Source: Pseudoruegeria sp. SHC-113
GTDB taxonomy: Bacteria; Pseudomonadota; Alphaproteobacteria; Rhodobacterales; Rhodobacteraceae
Length of the DNA stretch: 64,000 nucleotides
Assembly (NCBI RefSeq): GCF_025376885.1
Contig: NZ_JAHUBR010000001.1
Location: 2,294,001 to 2,358,000, forward strand
Direction: 5' to 3'
Made by a program: the position numbers and the translations under genes. Below are positions 42,301 to 49,628 of this stretch, piece after piece. The stretch's first letter is position 1; the number at the start of each line of letters is the position of its first letter. The notes beneath the pieces were generated by a model that made no database searches, was not told where the DNA came from, and saw nothing but the letters and a program-made list of their open reading frames with translations.

Positions 42301-44182
42301 CTGTTTCAATATCCGCGCCCAGCGTCGTGCCGGAGACGCGCGCGTCGCCTTCCGCCGTGAGGCTCGCCACCCGCGCATCAAAGCGCAGGCCGCCGCCGGT
42401 TTCCTCGGTGATGCGCCCGTCGGCGTTCAGTTCCACGTCGCGTCCTTTCACGGACAGCTCGCGCAGGGTGGTGCCTTGGGAATCCCGAAGCGCGCTCAAG
42501 CTAAAGCGGCTTTCACCGCCGATGATTCCGTCCAGCGCCGGATCGCCAAGGCTCACGCCCCGCCCCGCACCGCTGGCCTTCACGTCGAAGGCACCGGTGA
42601 GGGCTGCGGCCTTGGCCTGCAGCTGCAGATCGGCGCTGCCGCCCAGATCGAGGCCCGCGATGTCGGAATAAAGCGCCAGATCGCCCAGTGTGGCACTGAA
42701 ATCGGCGTCGATGTTCAGCCCCTCTGCGATATCGGCCAGCACGGCGGTGCCGGAAGCCTCCGCCCCGGCCACCTTGGCGTCAAAAGCGGTGATGTTGAGC
42801 GCGCCGCCCCGCGTCCAATCGGCGGACGCCGTGGCGGAAAGCCCATCGCTCAGAAGTGCGGTGATCTTCTCATCCGCAAGCCCCAGCTCAGAGGCCGCAA
42901 GGATCAGGTTGGCTGTCACGGAGCCGGGCGTGTCGCCCTCTTTGCGCTTCAGACTGCCTTCCCCGAGAAGGCTCGCCACACCAAGGGCCAGCCCCTCACG
43001 TTCCAGCCGCTGCAGCCAGAGCGCCGCCGTCCACTCGTCGCCCGCCTCGTGATCGAAGCTGACCGTGAGATCGAGTTTGCCCAGATCGGTTTCTGGCCCC
43101 GCCAGCGGCAGGCGCACAAGCTCCGCGCCGTCCGGCGGCGTGATCGCGCCCGTGAGCGCGATGGTGCGCGGCCAGTTGTCGGGTCCGAGCGAGAGCGCGC
43201 CGTCAAGCTGCACGGAGGCCGCCGAAAAGCTGAGCGTTTGCAGATCCAGCCCGCCTGCGCCGGGGCGCACGCCTTCCACGGAAAGGCGCAGATCGTTGCC
43301 GAGGAAATCTTGATAGGTGGGGGCAAACAGGGGCGCAACGTCGCCTTCCAGCCCGGCAATGAAGCGCAGATCGGGCGTATCGGCGCCACCGTCCTGCGTA
43401 AGCAGTTCCACCTGCCCAGAGAGGCGCTCCGCGCCATCGGTGGCCAGCAGGAGATCGGCGCGGAAATCGTCGAGCGGCCCGACGCCCTGAACCGTCAGAT
43501 CGAGCGAGGGCGCGCCCGGCATGCCAGCAAGGCTCGCGATGATGCCACCGGCATCTTCTGCCACTTCCAGGTCCACCGACAACACGCGGGTGTTGTTGGA
43601 ATAATTGCCGCTCAAACGGAAGGTGCCTTCCGGCCCGTCGAGCCGCTGCAGATCGGTTTCGATCAGCCCTTCCCCGTCGATCAGGATCACGCGCCCGCCC
43701 AGCGTGGCGGCCAGATCCTGCCCGGCCAGCGCCGCGCCGATCTCGATGCGCTCCAGTGCGAAGCGGTTGATCTCCACCGACACCGGCAGCTGCGGCAGGC
43801 TGAAGCCATCGGACGCGGCGGCCTTCGGCGGCTCGGTGCTGGGCGGTACGATGGGCGCGCGGGAGACGATTAGCTCCTCCGCCACCAGCTCGTTCACCGC
43901 AAGGCGGCGGCGCAACAGGGCCGTGCGCTGCCAGTCAAAGGCGGCGTTGCGCAGGATCAGCCAGGGGCCTTCCTCGTCGGAAAAGATCAGCTCTTCCATC
44001 GTCGCGCGCGAGGACAGCGCGCCCCGGAAGCCGCGCACCGTCACCTGACGCCCCGGCCCGGACAGGCTGCTTTCAATCAGCCGGCTGATCCGCCCGCCAT
44101 CGCCCTCCGGCGCTGTTTCCGCATCTTGCGCAAACAGCCAGACCGGCCAGAGTAAACACAGAACAATGGCCAGTACCCGCAT
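39317..44182 (-). CDS. tamB: Translocation and assembly module protein TamB (DUF490)
   Basis: A 1621-aa periplasm-spanning, inner-membrane-anchored protein that works with TamA in outer-membrane assembly and lipid transport. An N-terminal signal anchor (VLAIVLCLLWPVWLFAQ) is followed by a very long beta-rich shaft, with the conserved DUF490 C-terminal domain (about 1270-1621; GGSIAVVGTTARVITEGEF, PEDEVLAQILFGESI and a terminal FFERDY). A 133-residue unit repeats five times between about 500 and 1147. It is coupled to tamA by a TGATG overlap and closed by the terminator at 39249. Confidence 0.93.
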   Translation of the reverse strand: MRVLAIVLCLLWPVWLFAQDAETAPEGDGGRISRLIESSLSGPGRQVTVRGFRGALSSRATMEELIFSDEEGPWLILRNAAFDWQRTALLRRRLAVNELVAEELIVSRAPIVPPSTEPPKAAASDGFSLPQLPVSVEINRFALERIEIGAALAGQDLAATLGGRVILIDGEGLIETDLQRLDGPEGTFRLSGNYSNNTRVLSVDLEVAEDAGGIIASLAGMPGAPSLDLTVQGVGPLDDFRADLLLATDGAERLSGQVELLTQDGGADTPDLRFIAGLEGDVAPLFAPTYQDFLGNDLRLSVEGVRPGAGGLDLQTLSFSAASVQLDGALSLGPDNWPRTIALTGAITPPDGAELVRLPLAGPETDLGKLDLTVSFDHEAGDEWTAALWLQRLEREGLALGVASLLGEGSLKRKEGDTPGSVTANLILAASELGLADEKITALLSDGLSATASADWTRGGALNITAFDAKVAGAEASGTAVLADIAEGLNIDADFSATLGDLALYSDIAGLDLGGSADLQLQAKAAALTGAFDVKASGAGRGVSLGDPALDGIIGGESRFSLSALRDSQGTTLRELSVKGRDVELNADGRITEETGGGLRFDARVASLTAEGDARVSGTTLGADIETDLTAEIGDLGDFAALAGLPLEGTVRLTLDGGGNIAARTFDARAQGAASGLSTGIQQVDALVGQSAALDIDIARLAETLAVRKFAINAKEVDVTASGNVTETGGAIDFDARVASASLIGRALLSGLDPAATVEIDAEAKVDDLAPFGALAGQGLSGAAALDLAGRVALSTLDFDIRADGTTDQLQLGIAQVDPLLEGQTALSVDASRAGRTIDIRKLEIDGTQIGLNAKGALGADSGAFDFDARVLTATLSGNAALSELDNGPAIALDATAKVTDLAPFSAIAGQSLAGAADLKLDGTANAKSLDFDVQANGDIRDVAVGIPQVDALLAGDTLLAVDVTKAGREIEIRKLTVNGEQIDLDASGDVGPEGGTVAFDARVLNAEASGQAQVSGMDAGIDVAFNADATVPDLAPFSVFAGRTLAGAAQLALAGQATVESRDFTLTATGQLQDIRAGIADVDRLLVGQTTLDLAAAKQGEEITLSRLEVDGNELDLSASGSVTGDSGRIDLQASLREVAVFVPDIAGGATLGGSATLAGNRINVDLDLDTDAGFATAVDGSVARDFQTVNLNVTGTAPLSIANKFITPRSIIGTAQLDVAVNGPPALSSVSGTVSVSGARFSAPTLKVALDDINTQIRIAGANLTIDAATNVSPEGRVTANGTLNLNPPFNTNLQVNLDAVRLTDPALYDTRLNGQISFVGPAAGGANIGGEINLGKTDIQIPTAAVGAGSVPAGLFHVNETAPQRLTRQRAGFKDANEISASSGGGAVYGLDLRLNAPQRINIRGRGLDIELGGSIAVVGTTARVITEGEFDLIRGHLDFLGKRLNLEEVTISLLGDFTPFIRIVAVADIPDGEGRIVIDGPAVDPDFEFTSTPELPEDEVLAQILFGESISNLSALQAAELASSISELTGGKGFSLISGIRSSLGLDDLNVETDSEGNTTVRAGRYLTDNIYTDIAVDSEGETEINLNLDITDNFTAKASVESDGDSSLGIFFERDY
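40740..42690 (-). repeat. Five-copy 133-residue tandem repeat inside tamB
   Basis: Copies of a unit with LAPF..LAGQ.L.GAA, GI.QVD.LL.GQT, and FDARV..A blocks recur. The GCCAGA-like anchor occurs at about 42675, 42273, 41874, 41475 and 41076, spacings 402, 399, 399 and 399 bp. The last three copies (DLAPF) are closest to one another, the first two more diverged. Confidence 0.8.
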
Positions 44183-46026
44183 CAGAACGCCTGCCCTATA
44201 CCGATGTAAATCTTGATGTCGCCCGTCTCGTCCTCGCCTTCGAGCGGGTAGCCCACATCGACCCGCAAAGGCCCGATGGGCGATTTGTACCGCACCCCGA
44301 CACCGACGCCGGAATGATAGACGTAATCCTCGTTGATGTAGGATTCCGGCCCGATGAAGCCCACGTCGTAGAAGCCGACAAGGCCGATGCTCTCGGTCAC
44401 GTAGCTGCGCGCCTCCAGCGAGAAGCCGAGGAAGGATTTGCCCCCGGTCTCAATCCCGCCGGGCAGTTCAAGCTGCAGCGACTGATAGGTGTGGCCGCGC
44501 ACCGTGCCCGCACCGCCGGAGAAGAACAGGTAATCCGGTGGCGTTTCCGCCAGATCGGAGCCAACGACGGAGCCGATCTGGAAGCGCCCTGCCAGCACGA
44601 AGTTGCGATCTTCGCCAAAGCCGAGGTAGCCGCGCAGATCACCGAAAAGCTGCGCGCCGGTGGCGCTGTCGCCGCCGACCCCGATAAAGGGCTCAGCCTC
44701 GGCCTGCAGGTAGAAATCGCGCGTCGGCTCAAGCTCGCTGTCGCGCTTGTCCCATGTCACAGAGGCCGGAAGTACGAAATGGGTGAACTCGCGCTCGCCG
44801 AAATCGTCGTCATATTGCGAGTAACGGAACCCAAGGCCCAGCTCGGCCTCCAGATCGTCCGAGAAGATCCGCGTGGCCGAAACACCGGCCAACGCCTTGC
44901 GCTCGAAATAGCCCGGATCGTCGTTCTGTTCGATGGAGGCGAAAATGTTGCCGTTGGTATCAGGCCCGTAGATCGCCGGGCGCGTCAGCCGCGTGCCGAG
45001 GAAGTAATCCACCCCGCCCGTGGCCACCTCAAGCCCGCCGATATTGGCGATCTCGCCGCGGATCTCGAAGGTTTCGGCCCCGCCAAAGAGGTTGCGGTGC
45101 AGCCAGTAGGCCGTGGCCCCAAGGCCTTCCGTGGTGGAAATCTCGGCCCCGAAACCGATGCGGCGGGGCAGCTGATCATCCACCGTCAGCAGCATCGGCA
45201 GCGTGTCGTTCGGGCCGATCTCCTCAGCCTCGGTCAGGTTCGCGGTGGAAAACGTGCCGGTGCGCCGCAGCCGCTTGGTGACCTCGTTGATCTCGTCGGG
45301 CGAATAGACTTCGCCTTCCGGGTAGCCAGCGATCTGAAGCACACGTTTGTCGCGGACCTTGCCCCGGTTATCCAGCGTCAGCGCGCCGAAGGTCAGGCGC
45401 GGGCCGGGCGCGATCTCGATCTGGGTGTCGAGCGTGGCGTCGCGGTTGTCGGCGCGCACGCTTTGGTTCTTGAGTTCCGCCTTGGCGTGGCCCCGGTTGC
45501 GCCAGCCCCGGATACCGGTGTTGGCCGCCGTGGAGATCACGCCGCTGCGCGCGATCTCGCCCTTGGCAAAACCGCTCGGCAGATCGGTGCCCTTGGCCAA
45601 CGGCGCCACTTCGGCGCGGGAGAATTTGAACTGCGGCCCCTGCTCCACATCGATCACGATGCGGCTGACTTGAGACGGCGGCGAGAAGGGCGGGATGTCG
45701 GCGGCTTCCCGGCCATCGACCTTGATGCTGATCACCCCGGCATAATAGCCCTCGCCGTAGAGCGCGCCGAGGATGCGCCCGTAGTCGGCGCGCGCCGAGG
45801 TCACCACGTCCTGCGAATTGGAGGTGTCGCCTGCAAGCGAGGCCACCGAAAGCGAGGCGTTGCGCAGGGTTTCGGTGAGGGATTCGTTGTTGCCCGAGGT
45901 CCGCACGACAACTTCGCTCAAGGCGAGAGCCTGGCTGACGGAAAGCCCCAGACCGGCAGCCGCGATCAAGGCCGCGTTGCGTAATCCGTTGGGATACGGA
46001 AAGAAAAGGCGCCTGTTGCCCACCAC
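44182..46026 (-). CDS. tamA: Outer-membrane assembly protein TamA (Omp85/BamA family)
   Basis: A 614-aa outer-membrane protein. A signal peptide (LRNAALIAAAGLGLSVSQALA) precedes POTRA-like repeats (about 40-260) and a C-terminal Omp85 beta-barrel; FSGGAGTVRGHTYQSL is the L6-type RGY/VRGH motif, and GPLRVDVGYPLEGE and a terminal Phe fit the family. Two adjacent GTG codons (46026 and 46023) are possible starts, behind a GGGGGG site. It is followed directly by tamB. Confidence 0.92.
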   Translation of the reverse strand: MVGNRRLFFPYPNGLRNAALIAAAGLGLSVSQALALSEVVVRTSGNNESLTETLRNASLSVASLAGDTSNSQDVVTSARADYGRILGALYGEGYYAGVISIKVDGREAADIPPFSPPSQVSRIVIDVEQGPQFKFSRAEVAPLAKGTDLPSGFAKGEIARSGVISTAANTGIRGWRNRGHAKAELKNQSVRADNRDATLDTQIEIAPGPRLTFGALTLDNRGKVRDKRVLQIAGYPEGEVYSPDEINEVTKRLRRTGTFSTANLTEAEEIGPNDTLPMLLTVDDQLPRRIGFGAEISTTEGLGATAYWLHRNLFGGAETFEIRGEIANIGGLEVATGGVDYFLGTRLTRPAIYGPDTNGNIFASIEQNDDPGYFERKALAGVSATRIFSDDLEAELGLGFRYSQYDDDFGEREFTHFVLPASVTWDKRDSELEPTRDFYLQAEAEPFIGVGGDSATGAQLFGDLRGYLGFGEDRNFVLAGRFQIGSVVGSDLAETPPDYLFFSGGAGTVRGHTYQSLQLELPGGIETGGKSFLGFSLEARSYVTESIGLVGFYDVGFIGPESYINEDYVYHSGVGVGVRYKSPIGPLRVDVGYPLEGEDETGDIKIYIGIGQAF

Positions 46027-46169
46027 GAATGCCCCCCACTCGAAAACACTTTTCTCAAGCCCCGGTTTTTGCCCGCAAGGGCTTCCGGTTTTCAGGGTCC
46101 ATATGATGCGATTTGGGGCTTTCGGGCAACCTCTATCCCCGTCCGGAAGCCGATCCGCGGCGGATCGTG

Positions 46170-46505
46170 TCAGTCCGGCACGTCCCAGTCTTCCGGCGTC
46201 ATCTCTTTGCCCCGGCCCCGCCAGAGCGGCACGCCGGTGCGCACGGCGGCGCGGCCAATCATGTGGCTGCCGACGGGGGCGGTGAAGAGGATGAAGGCCA
46301 CCACGGCCACCACGCGGAAGCTGATGGCGAGATCCCAGAAGGCCACCGCCGCACCGGCGAGGATCAAGCCGCAGGCCAGCGTCCCGGCCTTGGTGGAGGC
46401 ATGCATCCGCACCAGAACATCCGGCAGGCGCAAGACGCCAAGGGCGGCGATGAAGGCGAAGAATCCGCCGGAAAGCACCAGAAGCCCGGCCAGAATATCA
46501 AGCAT
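46170..46505 (-). CDS. mrpG: Mrp antiporter subunit G
   Basis: A 111-aa membrane protein, last gene of the Mrp operon. Three hydrophobic segments and GVLRLPDVLVRMHASTKAGTL, which is the subunit G signature, are visible. It overlaps mrpF by 8 bp. Confidence 0.93.
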   Translation of the reverse strand: MLDILAGLLVLSGGFFAFIAALGVLRLPDVLVRMHASTKAGTLACGLILAGAAVAFWDLAISFRVVAVVAFILFTAPVGSHMIGRAAVRTGVPLWRGRGKEMTPEDWDVPD

Positions 46506-46863
46506 CGCTGCCCCCTTTCACGCTCTCATCGGCGGCCTCGACAACCTCTGCCACCTGCTCGTTCAGCCGTGCCGCCCGCCGCCGCCGCCGCACGCGGCGC
46601 TCGGCAAAGCGCGCCAGCGCCACGGTGGCCAGAAAGCCCACGAGCGCCATCACGAGGGCCACATCGAGGAAGGTCTGATCCCGCGTCGCCACGGCGAAGA
46701 GCCCGCAGAAGGCCACGATGAGGATCGTCATCATATCGAGCGCCACCACGCGATCCGGCAGGCTCGGCCCCTTGATCAGGCGGATGAAGCCCAGAACCAG
46801 CGCCAGCACGATCATCACGAAACCGGCGTTCACGGAGAAGGCAAGAAAACCAGCGCTTGTCAT
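46498..46863 (-). CDS. mrpF: Mrp antiporter subunit F
   Basis: A 121-aa protein with three membrane segments and the subunit F block LIKGPSLPDRVVALDMM. A charged C-terminal tail (ERRVRRRRRAARLNEQ) extends beyond the usual ~90-95 residues. The ATG at 46863 overlaps mrpE by ATGA. Confidence 0.92.
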   Translation of the reverse strand: MTSAGFLAFSVNAGFVMIVLALVLGFIRLIKGPSLPDRVVALDMMTILIVAFCGLFAVATRDQTFLDVALVMALVGFLATVALARFAERRVRRRRRAARLNEQVAEVVEAADESVKGGSDA

Positions 46864-47339
46864 GTTTCGATTGCCTCCTTCACCCAGCGTTCCATCCCGT
46901 TTTTCAGCGTCTTGCGCAGCGCCTCGGGATCGTCTGAGAACATCGCGTGCACGAAGAGCGTCTTGCGGTCCTCGCTGACATCGAGGCTCAGCGTGCCCGG
47001 CGTGAGCGAGATCAGGTTGGTCACCAGCAGGATGCCGACCTCGGTCTCGATGTCCAGCGGCACCTCCACGATGCCCGGCACGGAATGCTGCGTGGGGGTC
47101 AGCACGTCCCACACCACCACAAGCGAGGAGACGATGAGTTCGTAGTGGAACATCACCAGCAGCCGCGCCCAGTAGTAGGCGCGCAGGAAGTACAGGTTTT
47201 TCCCGCCCAGAAGCGGCTGCAGAAGCCACAGGACGGCGAAGCCGATGATGAAGCCGGTGAACAGCGTCAGCAGGCTGAAACTGCCCGCCCAGGCCGCCCA
47301 GACAAGCGCCAGCATCACGTTGAACAGCAGAAGGTTCAT
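46860..47339 (-). CDS. mrpE: Mrp antiporter subunit E
   Basis: A 159-aa membrane protein beginning MNLLLFNVMLALVWAAWAG with the subunit E LISLTPGTLSLDVSEDRKTLFVH region, which is its best signature. It overlaps mrpD by ATGA. Confidence 0.92.
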   Translation of the reverse strand: MNLLLFNVMLALVWAAWAGSFSLLTLFTGFIIGFAVLWLLQPLLGGKNLYFLRAYYWARLLVMFHYELIVSSLVVVWDVLTPTQHSVPGIVEVPLDIETEVGILLVTNLISLTPGTLSLDVSEDRKTLFVHAMFSDDPEALRKTLKNGMERWVKEAIET

Positions 47340-48847
47340 TGCGCGGCCTCCTCACCCAGCCCCAGCACAGTCTGCACGTAATCGCTCGGATCCAGCAACT
47401 GCGCGGCGGCGGTTTTGGCGAACTCCATGAAGGGTTCGGGGTTCAGGCCGATGAGGATCGTCAGCAGCGCAAGGCCGATGATCGGCAGCAGCAGCGCCAC
47501 CTGCGCGAAGCTCGACAGGCTCTTGAGCGTCGGGTTGATTTCCTCCGGGTGCGGCTCCCAGAAGGCCTGCGCCCAGATCTTCGTCATGGAGTAGATCGTC
47601 AGCAGCCCCACGAAGAGCGCGATGCCTGCAGCCCACCACATCTCCACCTCCAACGCGGCCTTGATCAGGATGAACTTGGCCCAGAAGCCCGAAAGCGGCG
47701 GGAAACCGGCGAGCGAGAAGGCCGGGATCAGGAAGAGGATCGCGAGGAAAGGCGCTGTCTTGTAGAGCCCGCCCATCTTGGACAGCTCGGTGGAGCCGGT
47801 GATCCGCCGCGCCACGCCCGAGATCAGGAAGAGGTTTCCTTTCACGATGATGTGGTGGACGAGGTAGAAGACGCTCCCGGCCAGCGCCAGCGGCGTATAA
47901 AGCGCAAGGCCAAGGATCATGTAGCCGATCTGGCTCACGATATGGAACGACAGGATCTTGCGGAAGTCGCTTTGCGCCGCCGCACCCAGAACGCCGGTGA
48001 GCATCGTGAGACAAGCCACCCACAGCAGGATCTGGTGGGTATAGGCCACATCCTCCACGAAGATCAGCGTGAAGGCGCGCACCAGCGCGTAGACGCCCAC
48101 TTTGGTGAGAAGCCCCGCAAAGACGGCCGAGACGGAAAAGCTCGGCGTGTGATAGGCGGCGGGCAGCCAGAAGAAGAGCGGAAACAGCGCCGCCTTTACC
48201 CCGAAGGCGACCATGAACATCATCGCCACAACGGTGAGAAGCGACTGGTTTTCAACGCCCTGCACGGCAAGGCTCAGATCCGCCATGTTGAGCGTGCCTG
48301 TCATGCCGTAAAGGAAGCCAACGCCTGAAAGGAAGAAAATCGTGGAGACGAGGTTCATCGAGACGTAGCGGATCCCGGCGTCGATCTGGCTTTTCTTGCC
48401 GCCCAGCACCAAGAGGCCGAAGGAGGCGATGAGCATCACCTCGAACCAGACGTAGAGGTTGAACAGATCCCCCGTCAGGAAGGCCCCGCAGACCCCGGCG
48501 ATCAGCACCTGAAACAGCGCGTGGTAGCCGAGATAGGTCTGGCGGCCGCTGATTTCGGCGGAGGCATAAACGGAGACCGCCAGCGCAGTGATCGCGGTGA
48601 TCACCACCATGACGGCGCTCAAGTAGTCGGCCACAAGCGTGATGCCGAAGGGCGCGGGCCAGCCGCCCATCTGCGCGGCCACCACACCCTCTTGCAGGAC
48701 GACGTAGAACAGCGCGAGCGAGGCCGCGAGCAGCACACCCGAGCCGATCACGCTGGCCCAGCGGCACAGGCCCGAGCGGCGCAGGAAGAAGGCGAAGATC
48801 GCCGTCAGGAAAGGGATCAGGATGGGCAGCGACAGCAGCCAGCTCAT
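47336..48847 (-). CDS. mrpD: Mrp antiporter subunit D
   Basis: A 503-aa NuoL/M/N-like proton-translocating membrane subunit. YVWFEVMLIASFGLLVL contains the conserved Glu, VKAALFPLFFWLPAAYHT has the Lys on the first discontinuous-helix region, and VHHIIVKGNLFLISG follows. It overlaps mrpC by ATGA. Confidence 0.94.
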   Translation of the reverse strand: MSWLLSLPILIPFLTAIFAFFLRRSGLCRWASVIGSGVLLAASLALFYVVLQEGVVAAQMGGWPAPFGITLVADYLSAVMVVITAITALAVSVYASAEISGRQTYLGYHALFQVLIAGVCGAFLTGDLFNLYVWFEVMLIASFGLLVLGGKKSQIDAGIRYVSMNLVSTIFFLSGVGFLYGMTGTLNMADLSLAVQGVENQSLLTVVAMMFMVAFGVKAALFPLFFWLPAAYHTPSFSVSAVFAGLLTKVGVYALVRAFTLIFVEDVAYTHQILLWVACLTMLTGVLGAAAQSDFRKILSFHIVSQIGYMILGLALYTPLALAGSVFYLVHHIIVKGNLFLISGVARRITGSTELSKMGGLYKTAPFLAILFLIPAFSLAGFPPLSGFWAKFILIKAALEVEMWWAAGIALFVGLLTIYSMTKIWAQAFWEPHPEEINPTLKSLSSFAQVALLLPIIGLALLTILIGLNPEPFMEFAKTAAAQLLDPSDYVQTVLGLGEEAAQ

Positions 48848-49206
48848 TTCAGGGGCTCCTGCGGTTCGGCGGCGTCCATCTCATCGGAATAGAGCGTGCC
48901 GAGGGTGGTATAGGCGCGGTAGACGAGCACCAGCGCGAAGGCAAACAGGCCAAAGCCGATCACGATGGCGGTGAGCACCAGCGCCTGCGGCAGCGCGTTG
49001 GCGACGCCTACTGCGGGCGCATAGGCGCCCTCCTTGATCAGCGGCGGCTCGCCGGGTGTCAGGCGCCCGGCGGTGAAGATCACGAGGTTGGCGGCGTTGC
49101 TGATCAGGATCAGCCCGAAGATGAAGCGCAGCACATTGCGCGCAAGCATCAGGTAGACAGCCGTAGCCACCAGCACACCGACGGTTATGGCAAGCAGGAA
49201 TTCCAC
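48844..49206 (-). CDS. mrpC: Mrp antiporter subunit C (NuoK-like)
   Basis: A 120-aa NuoK homologue with three membrane segments, FGLILISNAANLVIF and ALPQALVLTAIVIGFGLFAF being the typical blocks. It follows mrpB by 2 bp. Confidence 0.94.
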   Translation of the reverse strand: MEFLLAITVGVLVATAVYLMLARNVLRFIFGLILISNAANLVIFTAGRLTPGEPPLIKEGAYAPAVGVANALPQALVLTAIVIGFGLFAFALVLVYRAYTTLGTLYSDEMDAAEPQEPLK

Positions 49207-49208
49207 CC

Positions 49209-49628
49209 TCAGATCTCCTCTTCCATGGCGAAGACAAGGGTCAGGATCGCTCCGAACACCACCAGATACACGCCGATGTCAAAGACAAGAACGGTGCTCA
49301 AGGGGATGCCCTTGCTCTCATCCGTCGCGCCGATGAACAGCCATTGCCCGGTGAAAGGCGCATCGCCGAAGATGGCGGAGGCGAAGGCCGAGATAAGCGC
49401 CGCCGCGAGCCCCGCCATGGCGATGCTCTGGGGCTCCACCATCAGCGTGGCGCGGGCCTCCTTGGTGCCGCAGGCCACGGCGTAAAGGATGAAGCCCGTC
49501 GCCCCGATCAGCCCGCCGATAAAGCCGCCGCCGGGCTCATTGTGGCCGCGAAACAGCATGTAGATCGAGAAAACGAGCAGGATCGCGGCCAGATAGCGCG
49601 CCGCGACGCGCAGGATCAGCGAGTTCAT
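49209..49628 (-). CDS. mrpB: Mrp antiporter subunit B
   Basis: A 139-aa membrane protein with four hydrophobic segments and the family block GHNEPGGGFIGGLIGATGFILYA. It overlaps mrpA by ATGA. Confidence 0.94.
   Translation of the reverse strand: MNSLILRVAARYLAAILLVFSIYMLFRGHNEPGGGFIGGLIGATGFILYAVACGTKEARATLMVEPQSIAMAGLAAALISAFASAIFGDAPFTGQWLFIGATDESKGIPLSTVLVFDIGVYLVVFGAILTLVFAMEEEI

Noticed and set aside
46027-46169. Strong terminator of the mrp operon
   Set aside because: Only a short CGATCC/GGATCG stem without T-tract is visible.
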